The notes under the pieces were generated by a model, which ran no database searches, was not told the origin of the DNA, and saw nothing but the letters and a program-made list of their open reading frames with translations. This document shows positions 37,793 through 50,065 of a stretch of 64,000 bases of DNA, piece after piece. The stretch covers positions 21,996,795-22,060,794 of the forward strand of contig CM057002.1 of the NCBI GenBank assembly GCA_029891345.1, read 5' to 3'. The translations under genes and the position numbers were made by a program. This DNA is from Dryococelus australis (taxonomy: Eukaryota; Arthropoda; Insecta; Phasmatodea; Phasmatidae). The stretch's first letter is position 1; each line of letters starts with the position of its first letter.

Positions 37793-40700
37793 GGGGAGAC
37801 CGGGGCTAGTTGGCTACAGGGGCAAATTGGCAGTTTACGTGGTTGCGCAGTCGTCCGCTAGAATGAGCCACTATTAACATGCCGCACTCTTCCTTCGCCT
37901 GTAGATCTGCCATGGTAGATTCAGAGCGATCGCCATACAAACGGAATAGTTATTTACATTTATGTATTTTTGACCTGGTGAGTAATGTTTCAGTACTTCA
38001 GTGTTTATCTTATTTGTGCTATTTAATGAAGTTATTACAAGTTAACTATTATAGCCTCTTAACACGCATGAATCACTCAAACGTTTCATATGTGATTTGT
38101 TGCTATTGAAAACGTTTTGTAGGTAATGGCGGCCATGTTGTTGGAAAACACTGGTGGAGTCTAGTTGGCACACTTTGACGGTGGTATGTTGGCACAGTGT
38201 GTCAACTTGCCCCCACTAATTGTTAATGATTTTATGTAATTTCGCCATTCTTTATCTTCTAATTGTTGCAGATATCATGGGTAATTACAGAAGAAAAATC
38301 CAGAGAGGGTATAGTCACCAAGATGTAATTAAAAATAATATAAATGCAGTTGTGGTCGAGAGCCATTCAATTCGTCAGACTACGAAGGACTTTGATATAC
38401 CTGTTAGAATCTTGGCCCGTTATTGACACGTCGTTTAAACAAATCAAGCATCACTAAATGAAACATCTGATATCTCGCAGACATCTGTTCCTCCAACAGT
38501 GCTAACAGCTTTTGGATATAAAAAACCTAGACAGGTAGGTTCAATTAATGTTATGCCTAGACCAATTTGACTAGTTCTGTTTTGATTGCCTTTAATTTTG
38601 ATGTTTCTTTTTTATGTTTGAATGTTTTAAAGTAAGCAATACACCTGACCTAGTTAAATTTTAATGTGTTTAACTCTTTAAACGTACTTTGACCAATTAT
38701 AGTAACATAGTTGTGGTTTTCCAGATCTTCACGGATGAGCTCGAGATGATTTTGGCTGAATACCCAAAGAAAGCTGCTGATATTTACTACGGTCTGTCTC
38801 CAAGAGAAGTAAGAAAACTCGCCTACCTGGTAGGAAAAGCTATTGGGGTAAATACGCCCCAATCTTGGTGTGATAGTGAAATAGCAGAGGTGGACTGGTT
38901 CGCCAGCTTTCTCAAAAGACGGCCGAGGCTATCGATTAGAAAACCCGAAGCAACTGGTCAAGCACGCGTGACAAGCTTTAATCCTACTAACACTAGAAAT
39001 ATGGACGACACTGGTGTCACCACCGCCCAAATCCCTGATCGCATTGTTGCGCGTGAAGGCTTTAAACAAGTAGGACGTGTCAAAATCTGCTGAGAGACGC
39101 GGCTTAGAAACCATTGCAGTTGCTGTCTGTGCTAATGTAAATTCAATTCCGCCCTTTTCTATATTCTCAAGAGTACACTTTAGGTCCCCTTTTTGAATGA
39201 AGCTCCAACTGGAAGAGCAGGATCTGCGCATCCTTCTGGCTGGATGACTGAGGCTCAGTTTGCCCAATATGCTCATCATTTTGTTAAACACACAAGAGCC
39301 TCAAAATAAAGACCAGTAGTCCTATTATTAGATAACCATGACTCTCACCTGTTACTGGAGGCCTTGGACTATTTCAAAGACAGCGGTGTTGCAGTATGCA
39401 CTTTCCCACCCCACTGCAGCCACAAACTTCGACCGCTTGATCGCAGCGTTTTTGGTCCCTTCAAAAATACATAAAAGTGCCTGCGATGCATGGATGACAA
39501 ACCACCCTGGTCAAACAATGCGTATTTTTAATATCGCCTTTCCTCTTGCTTGTACGCCAAACAATATAAGATCTGGGTTTAAAAAAAAACAGGAATATCT
39601 CCACTTAATGAGAACATTTTCGCAGATCAGGACTATATGCCGGCCTATACCACAGATAGGGCTAATCCAGAAGCGGAGCCTAGTCTGAATATTGAAAGTT
39701 CTGTTCAATCTTAATTAAATAAATAAATAACTGATGAGCTTGAATCAAACTGTAGGTTTAGGCATATATGCCTAATTCCTGAAAAAGACCAGCGAGAAGC
39801 TGGATGCTCAAAAGATCCAGTGTCTCCTTCCTCTGATTCTAATGAATATAACAGAATCCCAGACTCTTCACGTGCTTCAGAACAGAGTAACAGCACATTC
39901 ACTTCGAGATCTCTCAAAGGCTCGCAATCCTTGACACCTGAAGATGTACGGCCGTTCAAAAAGGCTGCGGCCAAAAAACAAAGTAACAAGAGGGGTAAAA
40001 AAAAAGGGCACCACACAAATTTTGACTGACTCTCCCAACATGAAGGTACTTAAAGATGATAGAGACGCTTCAAAGAAGAAGAAAGAAAATATAGAAGAAA
40101 ACAGAAGATAGAAAGGAATGAAAAGATCATCCAAAGAAAAAGAAACCATAAAGAAAATGTTATTCCCGCCGAAGGAAAAAAATGCAAAATAATTACCAAA
40201 GAAAAACTAGATGAAGATTATATTATCACAGGTGATGAATCTTTCTGTTTGGTATGCCACGAAGACTTCTCTAACAGCAGGCCTAGGAAAAAATGGGTGC
40301 AAATGCACTCGGTGCAAAATGTGGGCCCATGAAGCATGCACTGAAGGAGACACATTATGTTATATTTGTGACAACTGTGACTCAGATGATGACCTTTAGT
40401 AAGCTTAAATATATGAGGTATTATTCACAACTTAACCAAATGTTACGGAATTGAACGATGGGAAAATTGGTATAAATTCTCGTTTTTTTTTTCTAATGAC
40501 ACTTCTTATTATCTGTATTAAGCTTAGACCATTCTGTAAAATTTGTGGTAAAACCATATGACTAATTATATAAAACATAATGTTAAATAAATTAAATCGT
40601 GTTATCAGAACATCTGTTCTTATTTTTGTTACATTTTTCTTTGTTTTTCTGTGTGTGCCAAATTACTCCATGGGTATTGTCAACTTGCCCCGCCGTGGGG

Positions 40701-40897
40701 TAACTTGGCACAGTTTGCCTTACTCTAGTTATAGGCTCTTCAAAGACTAGAGTATACAGATACGTCCTCACAACAGCTAAATATGCTTTCCAAAGATTGG
40801 TACTTTCAGGCCACGGTGCTAGGTTAACACAAACTACTATTTAAAAAATTTTAAAAATCAAAATGTAAAGAGTGTGCCAACTAGCCCCGGTCTCCCC
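37793..40897 (+). mobile_element. Pogo/Tigger-like transposon with perfect 22-bp TIRs and TA duplication
   Basis: 3105 bp bounded by the inverted repeats GGGGAGACCGGGGCTAGTTG(GC), perfect over 22 bp, with TA at 37791-37792 and 40898-40899. Short words of the type GTTGGCACA recur inside both ends. The transposase is in pieces on the plus strand: a psq-type helix-turn-helix at 38277-38424 (SIRQTTKDFDIPVR), the CENP-B/DDE part at 38724-39090 (MDDTGVTT), then DNHDSHLLLEAL and RPLDRSVFGPFKKY in shifted frames at 39320-39475, and a C-terminal zinc finger at 40240-40390 (CKCTRCKMWAHEAC). All three acidic motifs can be found, but frameshifts and stops make it inactive. Confidence 0.88.
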
Positions 40898-40899
40898 TA

Positions 40900-41604
40900 C
40901 TCAATGTTCTACGCTTGAGCGAAATATATTTTCGCAGTCCTGATTTATCTAAAATGATATCTTGTAGTTCTTCACTTAAACTAAATTAAAATATATATAT
41001 ACCAAATGCTGCAAAAATTTTAATTTCTTCTGCATTGCCAAATCAGTTACAGCCTTCAAAATATAGCTTTTTCAAAACCAATTTTTTGATGGATATGTAA
41101 GTACAGATTAGCTAACTCATGGAAGCAGAAGACATTAAGCATAGTGAACTTAATAGTTAACGAAGATTTTATCGCTAGGGAGAATAGCTTCCTTCAACAG
41201 TTATATCCGATTTTCAAACGGCTGAATTTCTAGTCCTCTACCGAATTCAGCATCAGCTACAACCCAAAAATGTTCTTTTTCTGTGCAGCATTTCCGTATG
41301 TTCTATCTGGTGTTGTTCTTCACCCAAGCGATAGTAAATTTTGAAATTTTTACTCTTTGACTTTTAGTAAATCATGGCTTAACGTAACCCCGTAACAAGA
41401 ATTTTTCAGGACACTTAAATTTTCACTTTAATATATACTTTCAATCATGTAGATTTTTGTGTTAATTGTCTGACGTAATCATTGTTTTAAAGAGATGCAA
41501 CGAAGTTTATAAGAATATATATAATATGATAATAAAAAAAGGTATATTCCCAAATTCAATACACGTAGACTGTTACCAAGGATATGTGTTTACAAGAAGC
41601 GACA
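40900..41604. other. No gene seen; 3' flank of the MARCH-like gene
   Basis: AT-rich sequence downstream of the minus-strand stop at 41605. The 3'UTR must start here; I could not place a convincing polyA signal. Confidence 0.4.
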
Positions 41605-41958
41605 TTATGAGTAAATTGCGTCAGCTTCTAATTCAGTGTCTTGGCGAAGGACAAGTTTGACGGCTTTGCAGTGCCAAGATCTGAAGGACTTGACGTTTCT
41701 GACGGAGAGCGCCACGGACAGCGCGACGTTCAACAAGAACACGAATACGACGAGGGGCAGGAACCACTCGGGTAGCTTGTTCAGCACGATCACGTGGTGC
41801 CAGCGCTCCTCGGCGATCCTCCAGCGGTCGCCGACCTTCACCTGGCAGTTGTTGTTCACCAGGGACACCTTTAGGCTCCTCGTGGAAAACACTCTGTACT
41901 CGCGCAAGAGGTTTGCTGTCGTCACCACCAGGCTCAGGAGAAACGTCAACAGCAGCAT
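41605..41958 (-). CDS. Terminal exon of the MARCH-like E3 ligase: two membrane segments
   Basis: Codes for 117 residues and a stop. A good acceptor (GTTCCCCCAG) precedes the first codon at 41958, phase 0, matching the donor of the RING-CH exon at 54182. Two hydrophobic segments are visible, about residues 1-18 and 65-86, separated by a roughly 45-residue polar loop with several Trp and one Cys, then a basic and finally acidic tail. A RING-CH domain followed by two membrane spans with a loop is the standard MARCH layout, with both termini facing the cytosol. The intervening intron is about 12.2 kb and is built almost wholly of transposon and tandem repeat sequence. The ATG at the exon start is probably an internal Met, not a start. 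The open frame, codon bias and splice agreement argue against a pseudogene, but transcription is unproven. Confidence 0.7.
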   Translation of the reverse strand: MLLLTFLLSLVVTTANLLREYRVFSTRSLKVSLVNNNCQVKVGDRWRIAEERWHHVIVLNKLPEWFLPLVVFVFLLNVALSVALSVRNVKSFRSWHCKAVKLVLRQDTELEADAIYS

Positions 41959-42029
41959 CTGGGGGAACACGTTGCAGATGCTAGTTCGTTAGAAATGTCA
42001 TCTATACTTCTGCGAAACACTGTTAATCT

Positions 42030-42590
42030 TGCAGACAGGCTTCTTCAAAGCCACACAGTAAAACGAACGATGTCTCTCCCCCCCCCCCCCCCCCCCCCCC
42101 CGTCTCCGCGAGGAACTCACAATTATTGGACGTTGTTTGCTTTTGTGTACTGGGTAGATCACTAATTCCGCTTCCTGTCCAACGTACCATGTTGTTACAG
42201 TTTCTCAAAGTCAGTGGTCTTAGCTATGATCTTTAAGGAAGGGGGGGTCCTTATTATAAAAAAAAAAAGTTAATAATATTTTCTGTATCTCTTTACAATG
42301 ACTACAAATAAAATGCTCTCGGCTCAATATCTCACAATAAATTACTATCACTTGTTATTTACAATTAATAAATTAAATCAATGCAATTTGCAATCGCCTG
42401 AAGGAAATTAATGTAAACGAATACCTAAAATCAGTCCCAAAAAAAACATATTGAATAATTTTATAAACTATATTTCATTATTTCACAGCTACAATATTTA
42501 CGATAAAGTCCGTAACACACGTTCATACAGTCCCGCATTAGTTCAGTCCAAATTCCACCAGTCCGAAAAGTTCTGGAGATCTTCGGGGGA
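42030..42590 (-). repeat. Uninterrupted inverted copy of the LINE target, with a C homopolymer
   Basis: Continuous relative of the two arms around the LINE. Contains an unusually long C run at about 42070-42101 where the other copy has a G-rich, interrupted tract (about 49185-49199). No coding seen. Confidence 0.8.
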
Positions 42591-42599
42591 AGAAGGGGA

Positions 42600-43117
42600 G
42601 AAGAATAATATCAACAGATAAAGGAGAGCTTATTTCGAGAAAGAGTAATGGGGCAACGTACCAAAAAATTGACTTTCCTGTAGGAATGGGAACTGGTACT
42701 GCACTCCCACTTTCTCTCTCGTTAGCGCCACAAACGTCCATGACGAAACAGGCTCTCTCATTTAAAAATTTTTAGAAAGCACAGTTTTGGCATCGTGGTA
42801 TGTCAAAAATCACAATTTTAGTGTTTTAGGACGTAAAAATAAAATAAAGTAAATATTTTTGTCCTCAGCATAGGTGACTGAACCTTATTCCTGAGAGACC
42901 ATTTCAAATAAGGGCGACTGCATAAATATAAGCACTAAATTGTTATTTTTTCTATTGCAAGAATCAACGAAATAAGCCTAGAAGTAAATGCGGTTAATGT
43001 GGGTTCCGTAGTGCGCCTTAACCTCTGGCATGACCTATTAACCCTTGCAGGCATGGTGGTTGTCCACGTATTGTTATGCGCCAACTACAGCACTGGGCGC
43101 CAGCTACGTGCTATCTG
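42600..43117. other. Intron sequence, nothing recognised
   Basis: Inside the long intron of the MARCH-like gene. Confidence 0.4.
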
Positions 43118-44571
43118 CACTCTAAATCTGAATCAGTAATAAATTCACTGTTTCAATTAGTCAAACGTATCTGACTGATACATCAGTCATTTCAGTGAAT
43201 TTAACTGATGAACCAGTGAAAAAATGCCATAGTTCCTTCACTGATTGATTCAGTGACATTTCACACTGATTCGTCACTCATTTTTTCACTGTTTACTCAG
43301 TGGTTTATTTTTGACTGAAGGCTCAGTGAACCATCTCAGCTACTTCCTCTCCGTCTCTAATTATTTTTGACTAATGTATCAGTGAAACTGCGTGTAAAAT
43401 GACCGTCGAACATCGTTTAAAAATGGCTGTTAAATAACGTATATTAACAACGAATAAACGAATAAAGCTAATACAAAATACTCTCTGAAATGTGTTTCGT
43501 CTTTCAAAATGCCATTTTACGAGTGGATATGAACATGCAGCCTTTCATTGCTTTTGTACGTCTTTCATTTCGATTTCATGTAATCGTCACAGATTTCTGT
43601 TTGAAGTTTTAAACTGGTTTTAATATGGCGAAGAGAATGTTCTAATACATACTAATAGTGTTAACATTCCTAATGGTACCAATCGAACTAAACACGAAAA
43701 GTATGAGCATACAACTTCAAACTATACAATTTCGCATAGGAACTACAAGTCATATAGTCATATATTTTCCTACTATAATTCCAACTTGGCATGGTAGCTC
43801 AGATTGTGCCCTACCTCCATATCTCAGAGGTGGGGTGGCCGACTTGTAGCCGGAGAGTCGCGCGTTCGCAGATTTGCAGTTCGCTTGTCGCACTGGGAAT
43901 TTGTCAACAAGTCGATCTCATTTTAGCTTAACGACGACAACTACACCAACAACGACAACTACACCAACAACGACAACTACACCAACAACGACAACTACAC
44001 CAACAACGACAACTACACCAACAACGACAACTACACCAACAACGACAATTACACCAACGACAACTACACCAACAACGACAACTACACCAACAACGACAAC
44101 TACACCAACAACGACAACTACACCAGCAACGACAACTACACCAACAACGACAGCTACAACAACTACTAGAACAACTACTACAACTACATTGGCAAAAAAA
44201 TGGCAAGGCAGCAGCCTGAAGTCGAAAGGTGCGCAAGTTCAATCCCAGTAACCTGCAAAGGTGTTTTTTTGCTTTTTTTTTTTATTTGTGGTAAATTGCA
44301 CAATATAAATAGTAAACTATCACAAAATATGTTTATTTCGCGTAATCATTTGACTACATTCAATAAAAGCAATATTTGATTCGCCACTGCAGTCGGGCGT
44401 CATTTATGCAATCAGTGAAATTGTTTCATGTCACTAATTCAATCAGTGAAATTTTTTTCACTGAAACAATCAGTTGTTTTCCACTGATTCTAAGTGGAAC
44501 CATTTTCACTTATTAGAGTAGTTGGATTTCACTGCGAATCAGTGGTTTCCCACTGATTCAAATTTAGGGTG
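43118..44571 (+). mobile_element. CACTCTAAAT-end element, long copy with 18-bp minisatellite
   Basis: TIRs CACTCTAAATCTGAATCAGT and CACTGATTCAAATTTAGGGT; subterminal CAGTGA words as in 879-1800, which it matches in inverted orientation. Contains a tRNA-like stretch at about 43790-43885 (GGTAGCTCAGA) and an 18-bp tandem repeat. The Thr-rich 125-residue open frame at 43874-44251 is a product of that tandem repeat, not a gene. Confidence 0.78.
43930..44166. repeat. 18-bp minisatellite (ACGACAACTACACCAACA)
   Basis: About 13 near-perfect copies, with one 6-bp-short unit near 44055. Codes Thr-Pro-rich peptide by chance of its length being divisible by 3. Confidence 0.9.
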
Positions 44572-45644
44572 TGGTTATGTGCATTCTGGTGTAGCAGGAG
44601 AATTGTACCCAGGCGGATTTTACCCCCTGAATGTCTGAGTGGCGGCACATGTCAAAGCAGCTTGGTGGTCCGCTGACAACCGCGACAACGGTATAACACT
44701 GTTTACAACCCTCGGCTGACCACAATACATTAGGTTGACACTAGTCCCCGAGAGCATTACCCTGGTCACTTTGTCGCCAGACAGTGTCCCTTCGTAGAAT
44801 AGCAATTTAAGGAACAAGCATTGCCCCCTTCGCAAATAAAATTACTGTTCAAGCGTAGCCAAAAATTACGCAACGAGCCAAAGTCCTCAGCGCCAGCAGG
44901 GGAGTTAATCCCCAAAACAGTGATTCAAGGCAAGCCGGTGGTTTTTTATAGGTGGTGACTGCGAAGCGGTCACGCATCAGCGAAGCTTGGAGTTCCCCCA
45001 GAAATGATTTACAAGCGTATTAATTTCGTGTTCTGTGTAATTAGTAGAGTGGAATTGTATCACTTTCAAAGAAAAAAAATATTTTTTCCCGAAAAGCCCC
45101 TATTCTGAATACCTCTTTTCTTTCCGTACGGCACCCCACTTTGCCGACATCTCACCAATGGTATAATGATGTACTTAGTACGTTCTTTTCCTGTCTCGAT
45201 CGCGAGGTTGTCCGTCATTTCCTACCTCGAGGTAAATACACCGGCACTATACGGAGTGACCTTCATCGACTCTCCCTTCCCTCAGGCGGATTGCTCACTG
45301 CTCCGTCGTCGGAGGAATGATTGATAGCCAACCTGGCTGGCGTCACAGCCCCCCTCCCCCCGGCATGTCATCGACTTGAGAGGATGAACAATAATTTTCT
45401 GGTGATATTTTCACATGGCGCAACGTGGCATTTGGAGAGAAGTTCTGGGCTTTGGCCCGAAACTACAAATACCTCCGCGCCCGGATGATTAGTAGTAATT
45501 GTGGTAGCCATTTTGCTAAAGTGCGGTAATCTGGAAAATTCTGGAATTTTCGAAGAACACGGACGACGGCGGAGAGTACGAGACGATGGCAGATGAGGTG
45601 TTTATGGTGTGAACAGACGATAGCGCGTGATACCCCACGAGTGG
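44572..45644. other. Intron sequence, nothing recognised
   Basis: Inside the same intron. Moderately GC-rich; no repeat partner found in the window. Confidence 0.4.
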
Positions 45645-45895
45645 AGGGCCCAACTCTGCGTGAGGGCGCTCGGAGATATCTAGAACATTTCAGACTGGTG
45701 GAATTTGGACTGAACTAAGGTGGGACTATATACACATGTTATAGGGACTTTATCGGAAATACTGTAGCTGTGAAATACGGACATATAGTTTATCAAATTA
45801 TTCAATAATTTTTTTGGAGGGAGGGGGCTGATTTGGGGTATTTGATTATATTAATTTCCTTACGGTGATTGCAAATCGCATTGATTAAATTTATT
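45645..45895 (+). repeat. Inverted repeat arm, left of the LINE
   Basis: Reverse complement of about 42345-42590 (e.g. GGTGGAATTTGGACTGAACT). Family unknown. Confidence 0.8.
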
Positions 45896-46767
45896 GCTAG
45901 TCCCCCATCGGGTGCCTCCCCGGGTGGTGGATAGGAGAATGCTCGCCATATAAGTATATATGGAGGGTACTGGGGAAATAAAATCCCCAGGGCAAACTAG
46001 CAGGGCGGACCACGCTCTTTAGCTATGGTGGAAACAACTGGTCTAAGAGAAGGATATACTGATATAAAACCCACCAACAGCTGGCCTAGCAAGCCACTCG
46101 AGGTGTTTTTTATTCGAGCTCAAAGTATTAGATATGAAGAAAGCCGGATTGGTTTAATGAAGACGACCTTGGCAAGTCAACGAAAAAATCGAGTTTGGAG
46201 ACATAATTTAATTATAATAGGATGTTGGAATGTTACATCGTGGAACAATAGAGATCAGGAAATAATAATGGAGGTCAAAGAAAAAATTATTGGATATATG
46301 TGTTATCTCAGAGACAAAGAAAAGGGGTAAAGGAGTTATTTCTTATGAAAATTATATTTTCTTCTATAGTGGTGTAGATATGAACAGGAGAGCAAAAGAG
46401 GGTGTGGGGATTCTTGTTCATAATAAATATAAAGATGCAATCCTTGGATATAAGTTTATATCAGAAAGAGCTTTAATGGTCTCACTAAAAACAAAACAAA
46501 AAAATCCATCTTACATCTATTTAGTGAATCTACACCAGAGGACTGTAAACCAAAACAGGACACAGAGACATTTTATGGAATACTTCAAGATCAATTAGAT
46601 ATGATACCAATGACTAAGCAAGTAATAATAATGGGAGACTTGAACGGAAGAATTGGGAACAATATTATACCAGGGGTTATGCAGAGGTTCAATGAGAATG
46701 TATTATATGATAATGAAGAGTTTCTTATAAATTTCTGCGCAAACAATAATCTTAGAATAAATAATAC

Positions 46768-46809
<42 letters not shown>

Positions 46810-48928
46810 TAAACCACAATATAAATACACGTGGGTAAATACTAGAGGACAATGCCCAACAATAGATGGTATAATATCAAATAAAAATATTCATCCAACT
46901 CAAGTTCTGGCTGTTAGAACATTAAATCCAGCTCATGTAGGAACTGATCATATATTAGTATTGCCATAATTGCGAATTCATCCACGAAAAACCGAACAAG
47001 GAAATACAGTAATTGAAACACCACTTAACAGGGAATTACTGGAAGTTAAAAGTCTACAGTGCCTATATAAAAGAAGATTAGAGGAAAAACTGTCAAAAAT
47101 TGCACAAAGGAAGATAAAGAAATTAATGATAATTGGAAAACAGTTCAGAGTGCTATACTAAAAGCTGCTTCTGAAGCTCTGGGTACTAGACAAATAAATT
47201 AATCACAAAATAAATTCAGAAATAAACCATGGTTTTGTGATGAGGACAACACTTTGGCCAAAGAAAAGAAAAATGAATTTTTAAAGTATATGAGAACAAA
47301 AAAACGCAGATGATTATGAGAATTACAAAGCTATTAGAAATAATGTTAATGCAAATATTATAAATACTAAATAACAATATTGGGAAGCCTATACGTGTAA
47401 TTTAGAGGCAGATTTTTGTAGTAAGCAACGGCAAATATGGAGAATAAGGAATCAACAAATGGAAGTAATAGATTTGTAAACATCAAATAAAATCGAAGAA
47501 AGTAAATCGATCCAATACCTCACAGATCTCTATAGCACAGAAAATAATTATGTTTATAAGATTGGCAGTAATGCTCCTAAAATAATATTAGAGGTCACTG
47601 AAGAAGAAATTTTAACTATTATTAAGAAATTTTATAATAGGAAATCTCCAGGATAGCAATGTATAACCAATGAAATGATAAAATATGGTGGAGAAAAACT
47701 CTTATTAGAAATAGCAAAATTAATTAAACAAATATTCAAAAAATCTAAAGTCCCAGGTGACTGGAAAACTAGTATCGTGATTTCAGTGTTTAAGAAGGGA
47801 GAAAAACACAATCCAGAAAATTATAGACCAATAAATTTACTTAATACTGTATTGAAAATTACAACAAGATTAATTCAACAAAAGTTATCTGAAATAATTT
47901 GTCTCCAAGATGAACAACAAGGATTTCGGCTTGGCAGATCTTTTACAGATGCTATTTTTATAATTAGACAGGTAATAGAAAAAGTTATTGAATACAATGG
48001 ATTGATTTTACTTATTAGTGACCATTTTAATGGTAATTTTAACAGAATAAAAGTAACGGCATACTATCGGAGAAAATGCCAGTCAGAAGAGGAGTCCGTC
48101 AAGGCGATTCCTTAAATCCACTGTTATTTAATTTAATACTTAATGAAATTATAAAAAACATTAGCACTAAAGATGGCTACAGAATGGGAGATAAAGATCT
48201 TAATATTGTATGTTACGCTGATGATGCTGTTTGGTGGTGGATTCCGAAGATGATTTGCAAAGATTATTATATATATTCTATCTTGGTTGCCAAAAGTACA
48301 ATATAAAAATATATTTAACAAAAACCAAGTCAATGACTATAAGTAAAGTCCCCTTAAGATGTAAGTTAGAACTAGAGAGAAAAATGGTTGAACAGATGAT
48401 GGCAATAAAATACTTAGGTGTTGAGATAACAAGTTGGGGATCACAGCAGAATGAAGTTGCACATTAGGCCAATAAAGCAGCGAGAATAGCGGGCTGCATG
48501 AACGACATCATATTGAATAATAAGTACTTAATTAAGGACACTAAGACCAGAATCTATAAAGCAGTAATAAGCCCAATATCGACTTACGATGCTGAGACAA
48601 GGGCGTATACCTCAAAAACTAAACGAATTTTAGAGACAAATGAAATGAATATTTTGAGGAAATTCGTATATAAATACAGGAGAGACAAGATCAGAAGTGA
48701 AGAGATTAGAAGACAGTTGAATATCCAAGCAATAGGGGATTGGGAAGAAAGACGAAGAATGGAATGGAATCAACACATATCCCGCATGGCATCTGACAAA
48801 ATTGTGCGCGTGGCAAGAGATAATTTGCCAGTGGATGGAAAGAGATCGCCTGGAAGAACGTAAAAGAGATGGAAGGACCCTTAATTTCTGGATGGGACAG
48901 GCTGTAAGCCTACTATGAGGAGAAAAAG
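45896..48928 (+). mobile_element. LINE retrotransposon, nearly full length, decayed
   Basis: AAATTTATT at 45887-45895 and 48929-48937 flanks a 3033 bp insert that is absent from the inverted relative at 42030-42590, fixing both ends. Endonuclease: about 46205-46970 over several frames (GCWNVTSWN, MGDLNGRIG, GTDHILVL in place of the usual SDH). Reverse transcriptase: from about 47590 (NYRPINLLNT, DEQQGFRLGRS, RQGDSLNPLLFNLIL, CYADDAV at 48210-48230), then a C-terminal part (GDWEERRRMEWNQHISRM; GKRSPGRT). Many stops and frameshifts. A (TA)n tract interrupts the endonuclease. No polyA; it ends GAGGAGAAAAAG. The C-terminal SPGR motif recalls RTE-like elements, but I do not fix the clade. Confidence 0.88.
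46771..46807. repeat. (TA)n in the LINE endonuclease
   Basis: About 18 TA units coding Ile-Tyr repeats between NNNLRINNTF and the KYTW region. Confidence 0.9.
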
Positions 48929-48937
48929 AAATTTATT

Positions 48938-49225
48938 AATTCTAAATAGCAAGTGATAGTAATTTATTGTGCGATATTGAGCCGAGAGTATTTTCTTTGT
49001 AGTCATTGTAAACAGAATAGGTAAATATTGTTAACTGTTTTATATTCCTTAAAAAAAAAAAATACTGCTAAGACCACTGACTTTGAGAAACTGTAACAAT
49101 ATGGTAAGTTGGACAGGAAGTGGACTTAGTGATATACCCAGTACACAAACGAAGACAACGTCCAATAATTTTAATTCCTCGCGGGAGGGGGGGAGGGGAT
49201 GACATCGTTCGTTCTTCAGACAATA
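48938..49225 (+). repeat. Inverted repeat arm, right of the LINE
   Basis: Reverse complement of about 42040-42345 (AAGTGATAGTAATTTATTGT, ACCACTGACTTTGAGAAACT, GACATCGTTCGTTC). Together with 45645-45895 it forms one copy split by the LINE. Confidence 0.8.
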
Positions 49226-49397
49226 TTAAGCAGTCTCTCATTAACAGGTACCGCAAATAAAATCACACACTTTTCTGTTGTCCCCATACTGCCAAACGTT
49301 ATGCTGACAACTGTACAGTTCCGACAAAAACTTGTTTTTTGCGATGGTCAACACCTTCCTAAATAACGTAGCGAAATTATCGGTTGCAACCTGGTAC

Positions 49398-49455
49398 ACT
49401 CTAAATCTAAATCACTGAGAATTTCACTGTTTAAATCAGTTAACAGCACCTGGCT
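49398..49455. mobile_element. CACTCTAAAT-end fragment
   Basis: ACACTCTAAATCTAAATCAC followed by a few CAGT words, then unrelated sequence. A single terminus. Confidence 0.5.
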
Positions 49456-49614
49456 TACTCAACAGTGTCCACCAATCACAGCAGCAAACAGAATAAATAG
49501 CGTATATCGAATTATCGAGCGCCTTCATTTATTTTTGTGATCGAACATTATTTTTCTGCACTGTGACATTTTTTTTTTTTGAGGGGCAGTGGAGTTGTGA
49601 TATTTGGGCTACTC

Positions 49615-49814
49615 TTAATATTCGGGTCCTGAGAGACGATGAGGGTGTATCGTGGTGACTATGGAGAGGCGCAAAGGAAGGGGGAACCGGAGATCCTTGA
49701 GAAAACCCGCCGACCAGCGTGGCACGATTCCCACGCGCGTAAATTCGGGAGCGACCCCACCCGGTTCGCTTTGGTGAGAGACGGGTAGTCTGACTACTTT
49801 ACCACCGCGGCCCC
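49615..49814 (-). mobile_element. tRNA-derived SINE, reverse
   Basis: Minus-strand head GGGGCCGCGGTGGTAAAGTA, body GGAATCGTGCC and TCAAGGATCTCCGG. Slightly shortened in the middle. Confidence 0.8.
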
Positions 49815-49849
49815 TTTTGAGGGGCATATCTATAATGTGAATATATGAG

Positions 49850-50065
49850 GATCCATGATTGGCTCAGCTAGTCACTATGGCCTCCGACCTCTGAGATCAA
49901 CGGTCCGATTCCAGTGGGTGGGACGTAGTGGACACCGCCGGGGCGTAGGTGGTTTTCTCGGGGCTCTCCCGTTTCCTTCCTTGTCTTCATCCCACTGCGT
50001 CTCCACTCCCATCTCATCCATTCTTTGGACTGGCTGAAGCAGCAGGTGTCTGTCAGCCGGCTGCT
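49850..50065 (+). mobile_element. SINE with a different head
   Basis: Shares the GGTTTTCTCGGGGCTCTCCC body with the other SINEs but has another head (GATTGGCTCAGCTAGTCACT) and a different tail. Confidence 0.55.

Noticed and set aside
43874-44251. Thr/Pro-rich 125-residue open frame resembling a mucin
   Set aside because: It is the translation of an 18-bp minisatellite inside a transposable element, and the opposite strand is equally open (Cys/Ser-rich).
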